A stretch of DNA of 21,080 nucleotides from DATCKG01 sp036562385 (GTDB lineage: Bacteria; Bacillota; Sulfobacillia; Symbiobacteriales; Symbiobacteriaceae). Both the position numbers and the translations under genes were made by a program. The stretch covers positions 1-21,080 of the forward strand of contig DATCKG010000056.1 of NCBI GenBank assembly GCA_036562385.1, in the 5' to 3' direction. Positions 7,571 through 13,819 of the stretch are shown here, one piece after another; position 1 is the stretch's first letter, and every line of letters starts with the position of its first letter. The notes beneath the pieces were generated by a model. It saw nothing but the letters and a program-made list of their open reading frames with translations. It ran no database searches and was not told where the DNA came from.

Positions 7571-8119
7571 TTATCGCGGCAGATCGTACAGTGCGACGAA
7601 ATCCTCGCCACCGTCTACCTCGGTCAGATGCACTTCCACCACCTCATGCCGGGAAGTGGGGACGTTCTTCCCCACATAGTCCGCCCGGATGGGCAGTTCC
7701 CGGTGCCCCCGATCCACCAGCACCGCCAGCTGGATCGCCGAGGGCCGCCCGATGTCCAGCAAAGCGTCCAGGCCAGCCCGGGCCGTCCGGCCGGTGTAGA
7801 GCACGTCGTCCACCATCACCACCACCCGGCCCGGCAGGCGGAAGGGGACTTCGGACTTGTGCACCTGCGGAACCGAATCGAGTTCGGACAGATCGTCCCG
7901 ATACAGGGTGATGTCCAGGGTGCCCACCGGAACCTCGAGACCCTCAAACTCCTGGAGTTTCCGGGCCAGTCGCTGGGCCAGCGGGACCCCCCGGCGGCGG
8001 ATTCCCACCAAGGCGACCTTCTCCACACCTTTGTTGCGTTCGATGATCTCGTGGGCGATCCGGGTCAGGGCCCGGTTGATCTGGGCAGCATCCATCAGAA
8101 TGGCTTTTGGCTTTGCCAC
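7571..8119 (-). CDS. pyrR: PyrR, bifunctional pyr operon attenuation regulator / uracil phosphoribosyltransferase
   Basis: PyrR binds the pyr leader RNA when UMP is plentiful and causes termination; it also has weak uracil phosphoribosyltransferase activity. The PRPP motif VVMVDDVLYTGRT (~100-112) is the exact PyrR signature, and GIRRRGVPLAQRLA, DITLYRDDL and LPIRADYVGKNVPTS are typical too. I placed the start at the GTG at 8119, because GGAGG (8128-8132 on the plus-strand numbering) lies 8 bp upstream; another in-frame GTG at 8128 overlaps that ribosome site and is unlikely. This gives 182 residues, the usual size. It is the first gene after the pyr promoter and attenuator. Confidence 0.96.
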   Translation of the reverse strand: MAKPKAILMDAAQINRALTRIAHEIIERNKGVEKVALVGIRRRGVPLAQRLARKLQEFEGLEVPVGTLDITLYRDDLSELDSVPQVHKSEVPFRLPGRVVVMVDDVLYTGRTARAGLDALLDIGRPSAIQLAVLVDRGHRELPIRADYVGKNVPTSRHEVVEVHLTEVDGGEDFVALYDLPR

Positions 8120-8142
8120 GGCACCCACCTCCGGAGGGAATG

Positions 8143-8173
8143 AAAAAGGCTCCTTGCCGGGCTGGCAAGGAGC
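8143..8173 (-). terminator. Attenuator terminator of the pyr leader
   Basis: On the minus strand GCTCCTTGCC pairs perfectly with GGCAAGGAGC (10 bp, 5-nt loop at 8159-8163), followed by C and five T residues. It ends 11 bp before the pyrR ribosome site. Its 5' arm can instead pair with an upstream segment at 8255-8265 (AAGGAGC with GCTCCTT, plus CTGG with CCAG across a single bulged G), forming an antiterminator. The two folds exclude each other. Confidence 0.9.
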
Positions 8174-8254
8174 GCTTCGATTCGCCTGTGCAGCGGCCGC
8201 CGGACCCGCCGGTACGGGTCCGGGACCTCCAACACACCCGATATCTGCTTGCCT

Positions 8255-8285
8255 GCTCCTTCCAGCCTCACGGGACTGGGTTAAA
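8255..8285 (-). promoter_or_regulatory. PyrR-binding RNA hairpin (anti-antiterminator) in the pyr leader
   Basis: The minus-strand leader has TTTAAC, then the hairpin CCAGTCCCGTGAGGCTGG, then AAGGAGC. This fits the PyrR-binding pattern as I know it: a short stem, one bulged base, a CCnGnGAGG loop and a trailing AAGG. The 3' arm (CTGG) and the trailing AAGGAGC are the same bases that form the antiterminator. PyrR bound with UMP or UTP would hold this hairpin, free the terminator arm and stop transcription; without PyrR the antiterminator forms. A further 7-bp hairpin at 8202-8221 would sit inside the antiterminator loop. Confidence 0.88.
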
Positions 8286-8305
8286 GTAGCACGGCCCTCG
8301 TTGGA

Positions 8306-8334
8306 ACCATATCATTCGGAACCCTTCGGGTCAA
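8306..8334 (-). promoter_or_regulatory. Promoter of the pyrR-pyrE operon
   Basis: On the minus strand TTGACC (8329-8334) and TATGGT (8306-8311) are 17 bp apart, a good sigma-A arrangement. Transcription should start near 8299, giving a leader of about 180 nt that contains the PyrR hairpin and attenuator. The -35 box lies 8 bp after the pyrF stop. Confidence 0.75.
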
Positions 8335-8342
8335 GAGTTCTC

Positions 8343-9305
8343 TCACCAGGCCAGCTTCCCGGCGGCCGCCAGGGCGCCGTTGATGTCCCGGTTCATGGCC
8401 TCCACAGCCGCCGCGGCAGCCGTCCCTACCTCCCAGGGTGCGGGATCCGGCCCGATCTTCTCGTAGGCATAGATGATGGAGCGGGATGCGTTGACCAGCG
8501 CGCCCAGGCCGTCGGGATTGAAAGCATGCACCACATCGGCCCCGGTGCCTCCCTGGGCACCGTACCCCGGCACCAGAATCAGCGCCCGAGGCATCTCCTT
8601 CCGGTACCGGGCCAGGTCCTCGGGATAGGTGGCTCCCACCACGGCGCCCACCGCCGAGTACCCGGAGGTACCCACCAGCGTCGCGCCCAGGTAGTCCACC
8701 AGCTTGGCCACCTGCTGGGCCACGTTCTCCCCGCTCAACAGGACCTGGTCCTGCAGTTCCCCGGCGGAGGGGTTGCTGGTCTTCACCAGCACGAACATCC
8801 CGGTGCCCCGGGCCTGGCACCGCCGGACGAAGGGGACCAGCCCGTCACTGCCCAGGTACGGATTGACCGTCACGCAGTCCACCCACAGGCCCGGGTCCTC
8901 CCAGGAGTCCAGCGGATTCGGATGCCCCAGGTAGGCCGCGGCGTAGGCCTCTGCCGTGGATCCGATGTCCCCTCGCTTCACGTCGGCGATCACCAGCAGG
9001 TCCCGGGAGCGGGCGTACCGAACCGTCTCCCAGAACGCCTCCACACCCCAGGGGCCGTACATCTCGTAAAAGGCCGATTGGGGCTTCACCGCCGCCACCT
9101 GGTCCGCCACGGCATCGATGATCAGCTTGTTGAAGGCAAGCAGTGCCGCCGCAGCGCCCCGGGCGGTGCGGCCGTGCTCCCTGGCCGCCTGCTCCCGCAG
9201 GCAAGGCGGAATCCGCTGCAGCACGGGATCCAGCCCCACCACCACATGGGACCGCTTCGACCGCACCCGGTGAATCACCCGGTCGGCAAAATTGCTCTCC
9301 GGCAT
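8343..9305 (-). CDS. pyrF: Orotidine 5'-phosphate decarboxylase, type 2 (PyrF)
   Basis: PyrF decarboxylates OMP to UMP, the last step of the pathway. The active-site array is IADVKRGDIGST (Asp108, Lys110, Asp113), with Lys74 in AAVKPQSAFYE. At 320 residues and with the FNKLIIDAV, VKTSNPSAGELQD, VGTSGY and VPGYGAQGG segments it belongs to the longer type 2 subfamily, not the ~240-residue type 1 enzyme of Bacillus. The ATG has a G-rich ribosome site (AGGGGGCGG) about 7 bp upstream. It follows rluD by 21 bp, so it is probably expressed with lspA and rluD, and it lies before the pyr promoter and attenuator rather than inside the operon. Confidence 0.94.
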   Translation of the reverse strand: MPESNFADRVIHRVRSKRSHVVVGLDPVLQRIPPCLREQAAREHGRTARGAAAALLAFNKLIIDAVADQVAAVKPQSAFYEMYGPWGVEAFWETVRYARSRDLLVIADVKRGDIGSTAEAYAAAYLGHPNPLDSWEDPGLWVDCVTVNPYLGSDGLVPFVRRCQARGTGMFVLVKTSNPSAGELQDQVLLSGENVAQQVAKLVDYLGATLVGTSGYSAVGAVVGATYPEDLARYRKEMPRALILVPGYGAQGGTGADVVHAFNPDGLGALVNASRSIIYAYEKIGPDPAPWEVGTAAAAAVEAMNRDINGALAAAGKLAW

Positions 9306-9326
9306 GAAAAAGCCGCCCCCTCTCTC

Positions 9327-10244
9327 CTAGTCCCCCCGACGCAGCCGCTCGATCACAGCCATCATGTCCGCGGGCGGCTCCGCCGTAAATTCCATCCACT
9401 CTCCGGTGCGGGGATGGTAAAAGCCCAACTGACGCGCGTGGAGCGCCTGGGGAGGCATCCCCAGGTCGTCTTTCCGCCTGCCGTAGAGCGGGTCCCCCAC
9501 CACCGGATGGCCGATGAAGGCCATGTGCACCCGGATCTGGTGGGTCCGACCGGTCTCCAGTTCGCACTCCACCAGGGAGTATCCCTTGTAGCGCTCCAGC
9601 ACCCGAAACCGGGTGACCGCCTCCTTGCCGGTGCGGGTGTTGACGGCCATCCGCTTTCTGTCTGTGGGATGCCGTCCGATGGGCGCCTCGATGCGTCCCC
9701 GGTCGGGAATCGACTCGTTGCCGTGTACCAGGGCCCAGTAGATCCGGCGGACCTGGCGGTTTCGCATCTGCTCCGTCAGCGACGCCATGGCCCGTTCCGT
9801 CTTGGCCACCACCAGCAGGCCGGTGGTATCCTTGTCCAGCCGGTGGACGATGCCGGGGCGCAGCTTGCCGCCAATCCCTTCCAGCTCCTCCACCTGATCC
9901 AGCACGGCGTTGACCAAGGTACCGGTCCAGTGGCCGGCCGCCGGATGCACCACCAGGCCCCGCTGCTTGTTGATCACCAGCACGTCCTCATCCTCGTAAA
10001 CCACATCCAGCGGGATCTCCTCGGGCTTCAGCTCCAGCGGCTCCGGATCCGGCACCATCACCCGGACCTCGTCCCCCGGAGCCAGCGGCTGGCTGGCCTT
10101 GGCCTTTCGGCCGTTGACCGTCACGTGACCTTCTTCGATCAGCGCCTTGATGCGGGTACGGGAAAGGCCCAGTTCGGTTTGCGCTGCCAGGTAGACATCC
10201 AGTCGGGCCTGTTCCGTCTCAGGCAAGAACGTGTACTCCTTCAC
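9327..10244 (-). CDS. RluA-family 23S rRNA pseudouridine synthase (RluD/YlyB-like)
   Basis: The enzyme should isomerise specific uridines of large-subunit rRNA. An S4 RNA-binding domain occupies roughly residues 13-60 (RLDVYLAAQTELGLSRTRIKALIEEGHVTVNG region). The catalytic domain has HRLDKDTTGLLVVAK, with catalytic Asp137, and the RTHQIRVHM motif near 235. The length of 305 is normal for RluD. The GTG start overlaps the lspA stop by 4 bp (GTGA). Bacillus has the same lspA-ylyB-pyrR order, so this is the YlyB counterpart. The exact target uridine cannot be read from the sequence. Confidence 0.93.
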   Translation of the reverse strand: MKEYTFLPETEQARLDVYLAAQTELGLSRTRIKALIEEGHVTVNGRKAKASQPLAPGDEVRVMVPDPEPLELKPEEIPLDVVYEDEDVLVINKQRGLVVHPAAGHWTGTLVNAVLDQVEELEGIGGKLRPGIVHRLDKDTTGLLVVAKTERAMASLTEQMRNRQVRRIYWALVHGNESIPDRGRIEAPIGRHPTDRKRMAVNTRTGKEAVTRFRVLERYKGYSLVECELETGRTHQIRVHMAFIGHPVVGDPLYGRRKDDLGMPPQALHARQLGFYHPRTGEWMEFTAEPPADMMAVIERLRRGD

Positions 10245-10699
10245 CCGGCCGTCTTCTCCCCCGTCAAACCCAGGTAGAGGGCCAGCAAGGCAACCCCCAC
10301 CGTAATGCCAATGTCCGCGACGTTGAAATTAGGAAAGCGGTAGTCCTTCCAATAGAAAAGGAAAAAGTCCACCACCTTCCCAAAGCGCACCCGATCCACC
10401 AGGTTCCCGAGGGTTCCCCCCAGCAGGAGCCCCAGGGCCAGCGGCAGAACGCCCCACTTGGCCTCGGGCCGGCGGAGGTAGTACAGGATGACGCCCGCGG
10501 CTACCGTGGCCACCAGAACCAGAAACCAGGTCTGGTTCTGCAGGATGCCGAAGGCGGCCCCCGTGTTGTAGACAAACTGAATGGAAAAGAAGCCCGGAAT
10601 TACCGGAATCGTTTCGAACTCGGCCATCCGGGTGACGACCAGCCATTTCGTAAACTGATCCAGCCCCAGCACCGTAAGCGCCAGAAGGATGGGGAACAA
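10241..10699 (-). CDS. lspA: Lipoprotein signal peptidase (signal peptidase II) LspA
   Basis: LspA cleaves the signal peptide of diacylglyceryl-modified prolipoproteins in the membrane, and would process the BMP lipoprotein encoded at the right of this window. Four hydrophobic segments are visible (about 1-22, 56-76, 83-98 and 130-146). The catalytic aspartates are Asp111 (VVDFF) and Asp129 (FNVADI), with the conserved GNLVDRVRFGKVVDF and YNTGAAFGIL motifs. The TTG start follows GGGGGTG by about 8 bp and gives the usual length of 152. It opens the lspA-rluD-pyrF group. Confidence 0.94.
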   Translation of the reverse strand: MFPILLALTVLGLDQFTKWLVVTRMAEFETIPVIPGFFSIQFVYNTGAAFGILQNQTWFLVLVATVAAGVILYYLRRPEAKWGVLPLALGLLLGGTLGNLVDRVRFGKVVDFFLFYWKDYRFPNFNVADIGITVGVALLALYLGLTGEKTAG

Positions 10700-10770
10700 G
10701 TCCGTTTCACCCCCGCGACACCGTGCTCCTGCTCTGCCCGATCCCCGGGGACCGGGCTTTTACCGGTCCT

Positions 10771-10799
10771 AGTCTACCATAGGCAGGCGAAATCCGCCA
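10771..10799 (-). promoter_or_regulatory. Candidate promoter for lspA-rluD-pyrF
   Basis: On the minus strand TAGACT (10771-10776) is preceded by TGG, an extended -10, and lies between the yteA-like gene and lspA. The hexamer 17 bp upstream (TGGCGG) is a poor -35. A 7-bp hairpin (GGACCGG/CCGGTCC, 10749-10769) lies just downstream. The position is sensible but the motif is weak. Confidence 0.35.
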
Positions 10800-10806
10800 C
10801 GAGGGC

Positions 10807-10847
10807 AGCAGGACCCGTTCCGCTCAAGCGGCGGAACGGGTCCTGCT
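10807..10847. other. Strong 17-bp inverted repeat after the YteA-like gene (possible terminator)
   Basis: AGCAGGACCCGTTCCGC (10807-10823) and its exact complement (10831-10847) form a perfect 17-bp stem with a 7-nt loop. It begins at the base next to the yteA-like stop codon. On the minus strand it is followed by GCCCTCGTGG, with no T run, so it is not a standard intrinsic terminator. It may stabilise the 3' end of the message or terminate without a U tract. Confidence 0.6.
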
Positions 10848-11624
10848 TTACGGCATGGGCCGCCGGGGAAACCGGCCCCGGCGGAACTGGCGTTCGGGCA
10901 TCACCGTCCGGTTCAGGGCCGCCGGCTCCCACCGGAAGTTTCCTTCCATGTCACCGGGGTCGTACAGGGTGCCTGTGGAATGGTCCGGATGCCGGGCGTC
11001 CCGAAGGATTGGCTCCCCTTCCTCATCCACCAGGGCCTCAGTGGGATCGACCACCGTGTACAAGTCCTCGTCGGTATTGTACAGGTCGTCGTACCGGACG
11101 GCCCCGGGCAGGTCCGACGGGGTCTCGGAGGTGCCGTAGCGGGCCACATCCTGCCAGGCGTCTTCTCCATCGTAGGCCGGATCTCCCGGCACGTCCCGCC
11201 AGGTGCGACCGAAGACCGGGTCCAGCAGATCCTCCTCGACAGGTCGGCGGTAGCGAGGTGCCCGGGCCTCCTGGTCCTGCTGGCAGCGGATGCAGGTGAT
11301 GGCGCTGGGGAAGGCCTCCAGCCGCGCTTCATCGATGGGCTGGCCGCAGACAGCGCAGATGCCGTAGGCTCCCTCTTCCATCCGCTGAAGGGCCTGATCG
11401 ATCTCCCGCAGACGGCGTCGGGCGTTGGTCTGCAGGCCCAGGTCCTTTTCCTGCTCAAACATCTCGGTACCCATGTCGCCCGGGTGATTGTCCACGGTGG
11501 AGTCTTCCTGCACCTGTTCTTTCAGGGACATCGCGGCGAGTCCCGTCTCTTTGATCATGCCGCTCTGTTCCAGATACTGCCGGCGCTCCTCCAGCAGCTT
11601 TTTCCGCAAACGCTTCAGATTCAC
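10848..11624 (-). CDS. TraR/DksA-type zinc-finger protein, YteA/YlyA family
   Basis: The protein has a coiled, charged N-terminal half (1-88, with VDNHPGDMGTEMFEQEKDLGL, typical of YteA proteins) and a DksA-type zinc finger CAVCGQPIDEARLEAFPSAITCIRC region with Cys90, Cys93, Cys111 and Cys114. The conserved YteA tail motif DAWQDVARYGTSETPSD (~158-174) follows. Members are sporulation- or transcription-related in Bacillus, where YlyA lies directly before lspA as here. Its precise role here is unknown. The GTG start has GGAGGG about 8 bp upstream. The last ~70 residues are acidic, then an Arg/Pro-rich end. The gene is 45 bp after the DUF5665 gene, probably in one operon. Confidence 0.9.
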   Translation of the reverse strand: MNLKRLRKKLLEERRQYLEQSGMIKETGLAAMSLKEQVQEDSTVDNHPGDMGTEMFEQEKDLGLQTNARRRLREIDQALQRMEEGAYGICAVCGQPIDEARLEAFPSAITCIRCQQDQEARAPRYRRPVEEDLLDPVFGRTWRDVPGDPAYDGEDAWQDVARYGTSETPSDLPGAVRYDDLYNTDEDLYTVVDPTEALVDEEGEPILRDARHPDHSTGTLYDPGDMEGNFRWEPAALNRTVMPERQFRRGRFPRRPMP

Positions 11625-11669
11625 GCGCCGTTCCCTCCCGGCGCTAGTGTGCCCCCGCGACGTCCCCTT

Positions 11670-11972
11670 TCAAGGTCGCAGATTATGTTCCACCATCCGG
11701 ACAATGGTGGCGATGATGTCACTGATCACCGGCAGATGAGCCATCATGAGGCCGCGCAGTATATAGAGAAGACCGGCGCTCAGAATGGCAAAGCCGAAGC
11801 CCAGACCGAGCCCCCTGGCGGAGCCGGCCAGGAAATTGACCCAGATGAGCCGCCAGGGGTTCTGCATCAGGGCAAGGTAATCCGCCAGGTTCATCCGCTC
11901 CAGCAGAAAGGCCAGTTTTTCGACCTGATCCTGCAGCGTGCCGGCCGGACCTTCTTTTCCGTCCTGCTGCAC
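11670..11972 (-). CDS. DUF5665 family small membrane protein
   Basis: About 100 residues: a short polar N-terminus, an amphipathic segment LQDQVEKLAFLLERMNLADYLALMQNPWRLIWVNFLAG region, and one long hydrophobic stretch (GLGLGFGFAILSAGLLYIL) likely to cross the membrane, then a moderately hydrophobic C-terminal segment. The NLADYLxLMQNPWRLIWxNFLAGxARGLG pattern is that of DUF5665. No function is known. I chose the GTG at 11972 because GGAGGG lies about 9 bp upstream; an in-frame GTG at 11990 would add six residues but overlaps that site. It lies 48 bp after the acyl-CoA ligase stop. Confidence 0.8.
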   Translation of the reverse strand: MQQDGKEGPAGTLQDQVEKLAFLLERMNLADYLALMQNPWRLIWVNFLAGSARGLGLGFGFAILSAGLLYILRGLMMAHLPVISDIIATIVRMVEHNLRP

Positions 11973-12020
11973 CGCCTTACGCCCTCCCACCGGATCTGGT
12001 TGCAGGGTTAGTCTACGCCT

Positions 12021-13682
12021 TTACCGCCCCCGCAACTCCCGGCGCAGGACCTTGCCCAGGGCGCTCTTCGGCAGTTCGGAACAGAACTCCACATGGTCGG
12101 GGACCTTGTACCGGGCCAGCCGCTCCCGGCAGAAGGCCATGATCTCCTCCGCCGTCGCCTTCTCACCAGGCTTCAGCACCACAAACGCCTTGGGCGCCTG
12201 ACCCCGATACTCGTCCGGGACGCCGATCACCGCGGCCTCCAGCACCGCGGGATGCTCATACAGGACCTCTTCCACCTCCCGCGGATAGATGTTGTAGCCG
12301 CCGGCGATGATCACGTCCTTGACGCGGTCCACCACGTAGGTATAGCCGTCCTCATCCATCCGGGCCACGTCGCCGGTGTGCAGCCAGCCGTCCCGGAGCA
12401 CCCGGTCGGTCTCCTCCGGCTGATTCCAGTAGCCCAGCATCACCTGCGGTCCCCGAATGCAAAGCTCCCCGACCTCGCCGGGAGGCACCTCCTCCGACCC
12501 CGTCTCCAGGTCAACGATCTTCATCTCGGTGTCCGGCAGGGGCAGACCGATGGACCCCGGCTTTCCCCGCCCCACTAAAGGGTTGCAGTGGGTGACAGGG
12601 GAGGCTTCCGTGAGGCCGTACCCTTCCACCAGCCGTGCGCCGGTGAGGGATTCAAAGGTGGTCTGGACTTCCAGCGGCAGAGGTGCGGACCCTGAGATGC
12701 AGGTCCGGATCGAATCCAGCCGGTAGCGGGAGATCCCGGGGAACTGGTTGAGGGCCACGTAAATGGTGGGTGCTCCGGGAAAAAAGGTGGGCTTTTCCCG
12801 CTGGATCAGCTTCACCACCTGCTTCACCTCGAAGCGGGGCACCAGGATCAGCGTCGCTCCCAGCCGCGTCGCCAGGTTCAGGCTGACCGTCAGCCCGTAG
12901 ACATGGAAAAACGGCATGACGGCCAGAAAGCGCTCCCGCCCCGGCTGAATGTCGGGCGTCCAGGCCAAGAGCTGGCAGACATTGGCTACCAGGTTCCGGT
13001 GAGTGAGCATGGCGCCCTTGGCGATCCCGGTGGTGCCGCCGGTGTATTGCAGCACCGCCAGGTCCCACACCGGATCCACCGCAACGCTGGGAGGCGCATG
13101 ACCGTCGTGGCGCTTCAGCAGCGCCTGAAACGGGTAGACTTCCGGCTCCTTCGGCATCCGGCCCACCCACTGCGGCTTCACCAGCGGCGCCATCAGCCGC
13201 AGGGAGCGGGCCATGTATTCGGTCAGCCCCGTGAGAATCACGGCCCGCAGGGCCGTGGTAGCCCGTAACCGCCGGATCTGGGGATATAGCACATCCAGCG
13301 CCACGATCACCTCGGCACCGGAATCTTTCAATTGATGCTCCAGTTCCCGCTCCTTGTACAGGGGGTTGCAGAACACCACAATGGCCCCGGCCTTCAGGGC
13401 GCCGAAGTAAGCGATCAGCGTCTGGGGAAGGTTGGGCAGCATGATGGCCACCCGATCCCCTTTCCGTACCCCCAGGGCCGCCAGCGCCGCGGCGAAGGCG
13501 TTGGCCTGGCGCAACACCTCCGCCCAGGTCAGTGTGGCACCGCCGAAGCGAACGGCTGCCACTGAACCGTAGGTTCGGCCGGCCTCGTCCAGGAAGGCAT
13601 GCACCGGTACCGCCGGATACGCAAGGGAATGGGGCACGCCCTCGGGATAATGGACCAGCCATGGCTTTCCGGCCGCCGTCAC
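12021..13682 (-). CDS. Long-chain fatty acid--CoA ligase (FadD/LcfA-type AMP-binding enzyme)
   Basis: This enzyme of the ANL superfamily activates a fatty acid with ATP, then forms the CoA thioester. The P-loop is YTGGTTGIAKGAMLTH (213-228), the A5 motif is YGLTEASPVTH (355-365), the A7/A8 region is TGDVARMDEDGYTYVVDRVKDVIIAGGYNIYP (436-467) and the catalytic Lys is Lys544 (SALGK). The length of 553 and the motifs HPLAYPxxP-like N-terminus fit long-chain acyl-CoA ligases of Bacillota (LcfA/LcfB). Chain length preference cannot be read from sequence. The GTG start follows GGGGGTGG. It is divergent from the M20 peptidase gene, and heads the set ligase-DUF5665-YteA. Confidence 0.9.
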   Translation of the reverse strand: MTAAGKPWLVHYPEGVPHSLAYPAVPVHAFLDEAGRTYGSVAAVRFGGATLTWAEVLRQANAFAAALAALGVRKGDRVAIMLPNLPQTLIAYFGALKAGAIVVFCNPLYKERELEHQLKDSGAEVIVALDVLYPQIRRLRATTALRAVILTGLTEYMARSLRLMAPLVKPQWVGRMPKEPEVYPFQALLKRHDGHAPPSVAVDPVWDLAVLQYTGGTTGIAKGAMLTHRNLVANVCQLLAWTPDIQPGRERFLAVMPFFHVYGLTVSLNLATRLGATLILVPRFEVKQVVKLIQREKPTFFPGAPTIYVALNQFPGISRYRLDSIRTCISGSAPLPLEVQTTFESLTGARLVEGYGLTEASPVTHCNPLVGRGKPGSIGLPLPDTEMKIVDLETGSEEVPPGEVGELCIRGPQVMLGYWNQPEETDRVLRDGWLHTGDVARMDEDGYTYVVDRVKDVIIAGGYNIYPREVEEVLYEHPAVLEAAVIGVPDEYRGQAPKAFVVLKPGEKATAEEIMAFCRERLARYKVPDHVEFCSELPKSALGKVLRRELRGR

Positions 13683-13819
13683 AGATCAGCCACCCCCGCC
13701 CCCGCTTTTGCAGTCTTCTATGTCTATTCACTCTCCTCTGAACTCTTCCCTGCCATGGCAGCGTCTTGCGGTTCCAGGACTGGAAAGATAAGCTAAAGGG
13801 GAACGGAGCGTGATGGGCG
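13683..13819. promoter_or_regulatory. Divergent intergenic region with two palindromes
   Basis: This 137-bp gap must hold the starts of both the acyl-CoA ligase (-) and peptidase (+) transcripts. It contains a 12-bp perfect palindrome CTGCCATGGCAG (13750-13761) and an inverted repeat TTCCAG-GA-CTGGAA (13772-13785). For the plus strand a weak TTGCGG-17-TAAGCT pair (13767-13795) spans the second repeat. No strong promoter is visible. The repeats could be operators, but no regulator is encoded next to them. Confidence 0.35.

Noticed and set aside
8202..8221. 7-bp hairpin GGACCCG/CGGGTCC in the pyr leader as a second terminator
   Set aside because: No T run follows it on the minus strand; it is most likely a filler stem within the antiterminator loop.
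7857..10277. 806-residue open frame on the plus strand
   Set aside because: It lies opposite pyrR, pyrF and rluD, all with full catalytic motifs. Its translation is low-complexity (His, Gly, Pro, Arg) with no family resemblance; long antisense frames are common in high-GC DNA.
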